From: Allofournierella_A excrementavium
GTDB taxonomy: Bacteria; Bacillota; Clostridia; Oscillospirales; Ruminococcaceae
Assembly: GCA_019120375.1 (NCBI GenBank)
Contig: DWVE01000043.1
Span: forward strand, 1 to 7,382
DNA: 7,382 nucleotides
Direction of reading: 5' to 3'
The position numbers were made by a program, and so were the translations under genes. The notes under the pieces were generated by a model. It saw only the letters and a program-made list of their open reading frames with translations, did not search any database and was not told the origin of the DNA. Shown here one piece after another: positions 1-4,004 of this stretch; position 1 is the first letter of the stretch; each line of letters starts with the position of its first letter.

Positions 1-60
1 TCCCTTTGCTTGCTTGTGCAGTTGGCAGACCGCACTCCCAGTATAGCAAAGGGAGTTTTT
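1..60 (+). terminator. Probable intrinsic terminator of an upstream gene, cut by the window edge
   Basis: TCCCTTTGCT (1-10) pairs perfectly with AGCAAAGGGA (45-54), followed by G and T5 (56-60), then a second T-run at 62-66. The 34-nt interval can fold further (GTGC/GCAC near 17-35). A shorter competing hairpin, ACTCCC (34-39) with GGGAGT (51-56), ends at the same T-run. Either fold would place a U-tract directly after a stem, so termination of a rightward transcript entering from the left is plausible. The upstream gene is not in the window, so its identity is unknown. Confidence 0.5.
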
Positions 61-70
61 CTTTTTCCAT

Positions 71-122
71 TATCGACATTAGTCTTCTTTTGAACCACTC
101 GCCTAGCGAGTGGTTTTCGATA
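71..122. repeat. Hairpin with nested outer inverted repeat; possible end of an IS200/IS605-like element or structured RNA
   Basis: AACCACTCGC (93-102) and GCGAGTGGTT (106-115) form a perfect 10-bp stem with a 3-nt CTA loop. Outside it, TATCGA (71-76) and TCGATA (117-122) are also complementary, leaving a strongly asymmetric internal loop (16 nt on the left, 1 nt on the right). The hairpin is followed by only a short T-run (114-117). Short subterminal hairpins with unpaired flanking bases are known at the ends of IS200/IS605 elements, but no transposase is visible here. It may equally be a weak terminator or leader structure. The structure is certain; the mobile-element reading is a guess. Confidence 0.4.
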
Positions 123-127
123 TACAA

Positions 128-157
128 AAAGCGGCGGGCGCACGGCCCGCCGTTTTC
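128..157 (+). terminator. GC-rich intrinsic terminator upstream of nfnA
   Basis: CGGCGGGC (132-139) pairs with GCCCGCCG (145-152) around a 5-nt loop. The stem extends through a G-T pair and AAA/TTT to 128-156, giving about 12 bp flanked by A5 and T4. The A-run/T-run symmetry would let it stop transcripts in both directions. It lies about 25 bp before the nfnA -35 box and would insulate the operon from upstream transcription. Confidence 0.6.
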
Positions 158-167
158 TCTTTAACGA

Positions 168-193
168 CGCCGCCGGGCCTTGCGCGGGCGGCG
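168..193. promoter_or_regulatory. Inverted repeat overlapping the nfnA -35 box (candidate operator)
   Basis: CGCCGCC (168-174) and GGCGGCG (187-193) are exact inverted repeats separated by 12 nt, and the predicted -35 hexamer (180-185) lies in that spacer. The right arm is followed by CTTTT (194-198), so the element could alternatively be a weak terminator. The position over the -35 suits a repressor operator. No family-specific consensus is recognisable; in particular no Rex-type TTGTTAA-N4-TTAACAA site is present. Confidence 0.35.
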
Positions 194-208
194 CTTTTCC
201 GCTATACT
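180..208 (+). promoter_or_regulatory. Sigma-A-type promoter for nfnAB
   Basis: TTGCGC (180-185) and TATACT (203-208) are separated by exactly 17 nt. The -10 matches five of six consensus bases, and the -35 keeps the TTG triplet. The predicted start point near 215 gives a leader of about 40 nt, purine-rich towards its end, before the nfnA ATG. Confidence 0.65.
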
Positions 209-254
209 ATAAAGAAGTACCCATAGAGGGCAAACAAGGGAAAGAGGGAAAGCC

Positions 255-1097
255 ATGTTTACCATTGTGGAGCGCAGCGAACTGAACCCCACCGTGACCA
301 AACTGGTGGTAAAAGCGCCGCTGATCGCAAAGAAAGCCCAGCCGGGGCAGTTCGTCATTCTGCGGGCCTGCGCCGACTCCGAGCGCATCCCGCTGACCAT
401 CGCCGACCAGGACCCCGCCGCCGGCACCGTGACCGTCATCTTCCAGGTGGTGGGTGCGGGCACCATGCAGCTGAACGGTCTGGCCGCGGGCGATGCGCTG
501 CACGATTTTGTGGGCCCGCTGGGCCGTCCCACCGAGCTGGAAGGCCTGAAAAAGGTGGCCGTGGTGGGCGGCGGCGTGGGCTGCGCCATCGCCTATCCCG
601 TGGCGAAGAAGCTGCACGAGATGGGCTGCGTGGTGCACACCATCGCGGGTTTCCGCAGCCAGGACCTGGTCATTCTGGAGGACGAGTTCAAGGCGGTGAG
701 CGACCGCTTCATCCTGATGACCGACGACGGCAGCCGGGGCGAGAAGGGCGTTGTGACCAAGCCTCTGGAAGAGCTCATCGCCGCCGGCGAGGGCTACGAC
801 GAGGTCATCGCCATCGGCCCGCTGGTGATGATGAAGTTCGTCAGCCTGACCACCAAGAAATATAACGTCAAGACCATCGTTTCCATGAACCCCATCATGA
901 TCGACGGCACCGGCATGTGCGGCGGCTGCCGCCTGACGGTGGGCGGGCAGACGAAGTTCGCCTGTGTGGACGGGCCGGACTTCGACGGTCATCTGGTGGA
1001 TTTCGACGAGGCTTTGCAGCGGGGCGGCATGTACCGGGAGTTCGAGGCTCACGCCCGCGAGGAAAGCTGCAATCTGCTGAAGGGGGAGGTGCGCTGA
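255..1097 (+). CDS. nfnA: NfnA: NADH-dependent ferredoxin:NADP+ oxidoreductase, small (FAD/[2Fe-2S]) subunit
   Basis: This 280-residue protein belongs to the dihydroorotate dehydrogenase electron-transfer subunit/sulfide dehydrogenase family. With NfnB it should form the cytoplasmic electron-bifurcating NfnAB enzyme, coupling NADH and reduced ferredoxin oxidation to NADP+ reduction, or the reverse. Visible landmarks are the flavin-binding RIPLTIAD (residues 44-51) and GPLGRPTE (87-94), the dinucleotide-binding glycine loop VVGGGVGCA (103-111), and the cluster segment DGTGMCGGC with C222, C225 and C237. Characterised Nfn small subunits are reported to bind their [2Fe-2S] cluster through three cysteines and one aspartate; D217 fits the latter. 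The ATG at 255 follows GAGGG (244-248) with a 6-nt gap. The gene overlaps nfnB by one base (TGATG at 1095-1099). Stand-alone ferredoxin-NADP reductase alpha or sulfide dehydrogenase subunit beta are alternative names for the same family. Confidence 0.9.
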   Translation: MFTIVERSELNPTVTKLVVKAPLIAKKAQPGQFVILRACADSERIPLTIADQDPAAGTVTVIFQVVGAGTMQLNGLAAGDALHDFVGPLGRPTELEGLKKVAVVGGGVGCAIAYPVAKKLHEMGCVVHTIAGFRSQDLVILEDEFKAVSDRFILMTDDGSRGEKGVVTKPLEELIAAGEGYDEVIAIGPLVMMKFVSLTTKKYNVKTIVSMNPIMIDGTGMCGGCRLTVGGQTKFACVDGPDFDGHLVDFDEALQRGGMYREFEAHAREESCNLLKGEVR

Positions 1098-2488
1098 TGG
1101 AACGGAATATGGACCCGAAGCGCTGCCCCATGCCCAGCCAGGCGGCGCACGTGCGCAACAAGAATTTTGACGAGGTGGCCCTGGGCTACACCCCCGAGAT
1201 GGCGGTGAACGAGGCCAAGCGCTGCCTGCACTGCAAGAACATGCCTTGTGTTTCCGGGTGTCCGGTGGGCATCCACATCCCCGAATTCATCGAAAAAATC
1301 GCGGAAGAGGATTTTGAAGGCGCCTATCAGGTGCTCAGCGCCAGCAGCGCCCTGCCCGCGGTGTGCGGCCGGGTTTGCCCTCAGGAGAACCAGTGCGAGG
1401 GCAAATGCGTGCGGGGCATCAAGGGCGAGAGCGTGGGCATCGGCCGTTTGGAGCGTTTTGCCGCCGACTGGCACCGCACCCACTCCACCGCCGCCCCCGA
1501 AAAGCCCGCCCCCAACGGCCACAAGGTGGCCATCATTGGCTCCGGCCCCTCGGGCCTCACCGCCGCGGGCGAGCTGGCCAAAAAAGGCTACGCCGTGACG
1601 GTGTTCGAAGCCCTGCATCTGGCGGGCGGCGTGCTGGTCTACGGCATCCCGGAGTTCCGCCTGCCCAAGGACATCGTGCAGCAGGAGATCGACGGGCTCA
1701 AGGCCTTGGGTGTTTCCATCGAGACCAACATGGTCATCGGCAAGGTGCTCACCGTGGACGAGCTGATGGAAGAAGAAGGCTTTGAGGCGGTGTATGTGGC
1801 CTCCGGCGCGGGGCTGCCCCGTTTCATGAACATCCCCGGCGAGAGCCTGAACGGCGTTTACTCCGCCAACGAGTATCTGACCCGGGTGAACCTGATGAAG
1901 GCCTATCAGCCGGGCAGCCGCACCCCCATCCAGCACAGCCGCAAGGTAGCGGTGGTGGGCGGCGGCAACGTGGCCATGGACGCGGCCCGTTGCGCCAAGC
2001 GCCTTGGCGCGGAGGAAGTGTACATCGTCTACCGCCGCAGCATGGAAGAACTGCCCGCCCGCCGCGAAGAGGTGGAGCACGCCCAGGAGGAAGGCATCGT
2101 CTTCAAGCTGCTCACCAACCCCGTGGAAGTGCTGGGCGATGAGAACAAGCGGGTGCGTGGCATCGCCTGCGTGGAGATGGAACTGGGTGAGCCGGACGCC
2201 TCCGGCCGCCGCCGCCCGGTGGAAAAGCCGGACAGCCGCTTTGAGCTGCCGCTGGACACGGTCATCATGGCCATCGGCACCAGCCCCAATCCCCTCATCC
2301 GCTCCACCACCCCCGGCCTTGACACCGACCGGCGCGGCTGCATCGTGACGGACGAGACCGGCGCCACCAGCCGGCCGGGCGTGTTTGCCGGCGGCGACGC
2401 GGTGACCGGCGCGGCCACCGTCATTCTGGCCATGGGCGCGGGCAAGGAAGCCGCCAAGGCCATCGACGAGTACATCCAGAACCGCTGA
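1097..2488 (+). CDS. nfnB: NfnB: NADPH-binding large subunit (glutamate synthase small-subunit-like, often annotated gltA)
   Basis: The protein has 463 residues, the usual length for NfnB and for the related glutamate synthase NADPH subunit. The N-terminal ferredoxin-like domain carries two cysteine sets for [4Fe-4S] clusters: C43, C46, C51, C55 and C90, C94, C100, C104. The FAD-binding loop GSGPSGL is at 148-154, the NADPH-binding loop VVGGGNVAMDAAR at 286-298 with VYRR (311-314) downstream as likely NADPH-phosphate contacts, and the C-terminal FAD motif GVFAGGDAVTGAA at 428-440. In Nfn enzymes this subunit houses the bifurcating FAD and the ferredoxin-facing clusters. Pairing with nfnA and the absence of a glutamate synthase large-subunit gene nearby favour Nfn over GOGAT. 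A longer in-frame reading from 917 was rejected: GGGGGAGG (1082-1089) lies 7 nt before ATG 1097, and homology begins there. The one-base overlap indicates translational coupling. Confidence 0.9.
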   Translation: MERNMDPKRCPMPSQAAHVRNKNFDEVALGYTPEMAVNEAKRCLHCKNMPCVSGCPVGIHIPEFIEKIAEEDFEGAYQVLSASSALPAVCGRVCPQENQCEGKCVRGIKGESVGIGRLERFAADWHRTHSTAAPEKPAPNGHKVAIIGSGPSGLTAAGELAKKGYAVTVFEALHLAGGVLVYGIPEFRLPKDIVQQEIDGLKALGVSIETNMVIGKVLTVDELMEEEGFEAVYVASGAGLPRFMNIPGESLNGVYSANEYLTRVNLMKAYQPGSRTPIQHSRKVAVVGGGNVAMDAARCAKRLGAEEVYIVYRRSMEELPARREEVEHAQEEGIVFKLLTNPVEVLGDENKRVRGIACVEMELGEPDASGRRRPVEKPDSRFELPLDTVIMAIGTSPNPLIRSTTPGLDTDRRGCIVTDETGATSRPGVFAGGDAVTGAATVILAMGAGKEAAKAIDEYIQNR

Positions 2489-2499
2489 AACAAACATAT

Positions 2500-2540
2500 A
2501 AGACCGGGCAGAGAAGGTTTTCCTTCCCTGCCCGGTCTTT
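2500..2540. terminator. Bidirectional terminator between convergent nfnB and the GNAT gene
   Basis: AAGACCGGGCAG (2500-2511) is perfectly complementary to CTGCCCGGTCTT (2528-2539). The stem continues inward with one A-C mismatch (AGAAGG/CCTTCC) to a TTTT loop. The total stem is about 18 bp. Only short T-runs follow on either strand, but the stem is very stable, begins 11 bp after the nfnB stop and ends 5 bp from the GNAT stop, so it can serve both convergent genes. Confidence 0.8.
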
Positions 2541-2544
2541 GATT

Positions 2545-2994
2545 TCAGCGCGGTTTTTCCATCACGAAATTGGTCAGCAGAACGCCGTGGCGCTCCACCT
2601 GCTGCTCCTTCACCACCCGGTAGCCCCGCTTTTCAAAGAACGGGCGCGCGGTGATGGAGGCGTGGGTGGTGACAGGGCCCTTCACCGTTTCTTCCAGCCG
2701 GTCACAGAGGGCCGCGGCAACGCCTTGCCGCTGGTGTAAATGATGGACATAGAGCCGGTCCAGATAGCCGTCGGCGGTGATGTCTCCGAAGCCGATGAGC
2801 ACGCCGCCCTCTTCGGCCACAAGGGTGCAGTGCGCCCGGAAGGAGCGGTCCCAGGCCGTCAGGTCCACCTGACCGTCGGCCCAGGCATCCAGCTGCCGGG
2901 GCGTGTAATCGGCGGCGTTCACCGTGTGGACCGTAGTATAGAACAGTTCCGCCATCGCGCCGCAGTCGGACGGGCGGTGAGGGCGTATCTGCAT
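2545..2994 (-). CDS. GNAT-family N-acetyltransferase (YafP-like), substrate unknown
   Basis: This 149-residue single-domain protein is a GCN5-related N-acetyltransferase, predicted to transfer acetyl from acetyl-CoA to an amine of unknown identity. The N-terminal strand and helix (MQIRPHRPSD..AELFYTTVH) and the segment ending QLDAWA (34-39) resemble the YafP/YjaB-type subgroup. The pyrophosphate-binding motif A is QRQGVA (88-93), with Q88, G91 and A93 in the Q/RxxGxG/A positions, preceded by the beta-4 strand LDRLYV (78-83). ARPFFEKRGY (117-126) is the usual motif B region. The reading frame extends 29 codons further upstream, but ATG 2994 is preferred: GGGGAGGGG (3008-3000, minus strand) lies 5 nt before it, homology starts there, and a promoter occupies the upstream extension. 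It is divergent from gntR, which may regulate it (inference). The fold is secure; the substrate is not. Confidence 0.85.
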   Translation of the reverse strand: MQIRPHRPSDCGAMAELFYTTVHTVNAADYTPRQLDAWADGQVDLTAWDRSFRAHCTLVAEEGGVLIGFGDITADGYLDRLYVHHLHQRQGVAAALCDRLEETVKGPVTTHASITARPFFEKRGYRVVKEQQVERHGVLLTNFVMEKPR

Positions 2995-3027
2995 CGTGTC
3001 CCCTCCCCTTTCCAGGAATGCACCGCC

Positions 3028-3056
3028 ATGATACCACGGTTTTGCCCCCGCCGCAA
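3028..3056 (-). promoter_or_regulatory. Extended -10 promoter for the GNAT gene
   Basis: On the minus strand TTGCGG (3056-3051) and TATCAT (3033-3028) are separated by exactly 17 nt, with TGG directly before the -10 box (extended -10). The start near 3021 leaves a leader of about 27 nt that contains the GGGGAGGGG SD. Confidence 0.6.
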
Positions 3057-3095
3057 GGGCAGCGCGGCAGGAATCGTGCATTTTTTCGCTGAATG

Positions 3096-3104
3096 TGGTA
3101 TACT
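3096..3104 (+). promoter_or_regulatory. Extended -10 promoter for the GntR-family gene
   Basis: TGG immediately precedes TATACT (3099-3104), giving an extended -10. No good -35 is seen at 16-18 nt spacing (about 3075-3082), which is common when an extended -10 is present. The predicted start near 3111 places the palindrome at 3129-3146 inside the transcribed leader. This also argues against the longer GTG-initiated reading that would begin at 3095, inside the promoter. Confidence 0.55.
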
Positions 3105-3128
3105 GGGATGAAAAGTATGATTTTTGGT

Positions 3129-3146
3129 CGTGCCCGGCCGGGCACG
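3129..3146. promoter_or_regulatory. Perfect 18-bp palindrome before the gntR SD (candidate operator or leader hairpin)
   Basis: CGTGCCCGGCCGGGCACG is an exact 18-bp palindrome with two-fold symmetry and no spacer. It lies about 18-35 nt after the predicted gntR start point and ends 4 nt before GGAGG (3151-3155). As DNA it fits a dimeric regulator such as GntR itself, giving autoregulation by a roadblock. As RNA it would form a 7-bp hairpin with a GGCC loop next to the SD. It does not resemble the AT-containing HutC-type operator consensus, so the binding partner is open. Confidence 0.5.
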
Positions 3147-3163
3147 GAGCGGAGGTGCGCTTG

Positions 3164-3919
3164 ATGGCAAGAACACACAGAGCGGAGGACGGCCCGCTGG
3201 GCGGTGCGGTGATCAGCCAGCAGATCGCCGCGCGTCTGCTGGAGGAGCTCCGAAGCGGGTGTTATGCCGGGGCCGACCGGCTGCCCGCGGAAGTGGAGCT
3301 GGCCGCGAATCTGGGCGTGAGCCGCACCGTCATCCGGGACGCGCTGGCGGAACTGGAGCGGGAAGGCTATGTGGAGCGGGTGCGGGGCATCGGCACCGTC
3401 ATCAACCGGCAGGTGGTGGCCGTGCGGGGCCGCCTGGACCAGAAATTCGAATACAACGCCATGATCCGTTCCATGGGCCGCACGCCCCACGCCGACCACG
3501 TTCTGGTGCAGCGCCTGGACGCGGACGAAGCCATGGCCGCCCGGCTGGGCATCGAGCCGGGGCAGCCGGTGCTGATGGTGAAAAAACGGGTGCTGGCGGA
3601 CCGCCAGCCGGTGATCTGGTCGGTGGACTATCTGCCCGTCGCCCTCTTCCCTCCCGCACTGGTGGACCGGCTGGACTTCGGCCGCCCGGTGTTTGACATT
3701 CTGGAAGAGGTGGCCGGCGTTTCAGTGGTGAGCACCGTGGCCCATGTGAGCGCCGTGATGGGCGACCCCGCCTCCCGGCGCATCCTGGCAGTCCAGCCTC
3801 ACGAAGCCCTTCTTCTGATGGAGGAAGTGAGCTACACCAAGCTGGCGAAGCCGGTGATGTATTCTCTTTCTTACTACACTGCCTTCTTCGATTTTGCGCT
3901 GCTGCGCAAAAAATTCTGA
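3164..3919 (+). CDS. GntR-family (HutC/UTRA subfamily) transcriptional regulator
   Basis: The 251-residue protein has an N-terminal winged helix (about 17-82), with the GntR signature segments RLPAEVELAANLGVSRTVIR (39-58), then ALAELEREGYVERVRGIGTVI (60-80). The remainder (about 92-247) is a UTRA effector-binding domain, with the typical EPGQPVLMVKKRVLADRQPV (131-150) and the closing strand SYTKLAKPVMYSLSYY (223-238). HutC-type members are usually repressors released by a small sugar, amino acid or sugar-phosphate; the ligand cannot be read from the sequence. ATG 3164 is chosen because GGAGG (3151-3155) lies 8 nt upstream and the promoter lies downstream of the alternative GTG at 3095. The gene is divergent from the GNAT gene, its most obvious target apart from itself. 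No transport or sugar-catabolic gene is adjacent, so it is unusually isolated for this family. Confidence 0.88.
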   Translation: MARTHRAEDGPLGGAVISQQIAARLLEELRSGCYAGADRLPAEVELAANLGVSRTVIRDALAELEREGYVERVRGIGTVINRQVVAVRGRLDQKFEYNAMIRSMGRTPHADHVLVQRLDADEAMAARLGIEPGQPVLMVKKRVLADRQPVIWSVDYLPVALFPPALVDRLDFGRPVFDILEEVAGVSVVSTVAHVSAVMGDPASRRILAVQPHEALLLMEEVSYTKLAKPVMYSLSYYTAFFDFALLRKKF

Positions 3920-3923
3920 ACCG

Positions 3924-3942
3924 GGCGGCACTTTCTGCCGCC
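3924..3942 (+). repeat. Small hairpin directly after gntR
   Basis: GGCGGCA (3924-3930) and TGCCGCC (3936-3942) form a perfect 7-bp stem with a CTTTC loop, 4 bp after the gntR stop codon. No T-run follows, so it is not a terminator by itself. It may protect the 3' end or assist the larger hairpin just downstream. Confidence 0.5.
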
Positions 3943-3951
3943 TCTGAACCG

Positions 3952-4003
3952 AACAGCCGCCCGCGCCGTTCCTTTTGCGGAATGGCGCGGGCGGCTGTTT
4001 TTT
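3952..4003 (+). terminator. Strong intrinsic terminator for gntR, shared with convergent clp
   Basis: The arms 3952-3972 (starts AACAGCCGCCCGCG) and 3979-3999 pair over 21 bp with a single G-T wobble and a 6-nt TTTTGC loop, followed by T6 (3998-4003, partly in the stem). It is a textbook terminator for the rightward gntR transcript. The Clp stop codon lies only 1 bp beyond the T-run (4005-4007), so the leftward clp transcript also traverses the hairpin, but there it is followed by a poor U-tract (GTTCGGTT). Confidence 0.85.
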
Positions 4004-4004
4004 G

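Noticed and set aside
1..60. tRNA-like segment (CAGTTGGCAGACCGCAC resembles a tRNA D-arm region)
   Set aside because: The D-stem pairing is out of register, there is no T-arm (GTTCRA) or acceptor stem downstream, and the segment ends in T-runs.
917..1096. N-terminal extension of nfnB overlapping nfnA by 180 bases
   Set aside because: The extra residues are Arg/Gly-rich with no homology, and an excellent SD precedes the ATG at 1097.
1049..2497. A 482-codon minus-strand frame antisense to nfnB, and a similar 281-codon one at 207-1052 antisense to nfnA
   Set aside because: His/Ala/Gly/Leu-rich low-complexity translations with no domain, again shadows of strongly GC3-biased genes whose plus-strand products are fully recognisable.
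3095..3163. Longer GTG-initiated start for the GntR regulator, and the 29-codon extension of the GNAT gene (2995-3081)
   Set aside because: Both extensions run through predicted promoter elements and lack SD sequences, whereas the internal ATGs have strong SDs and match family N-termini.
2702..3499. Minus-strand 265-codon frame spanning the GNAT/gntR gap
   Set aside because: It is out of frame with the GNAT gene, Arg/His/Pro-rich in translation, and crosses both promoters.
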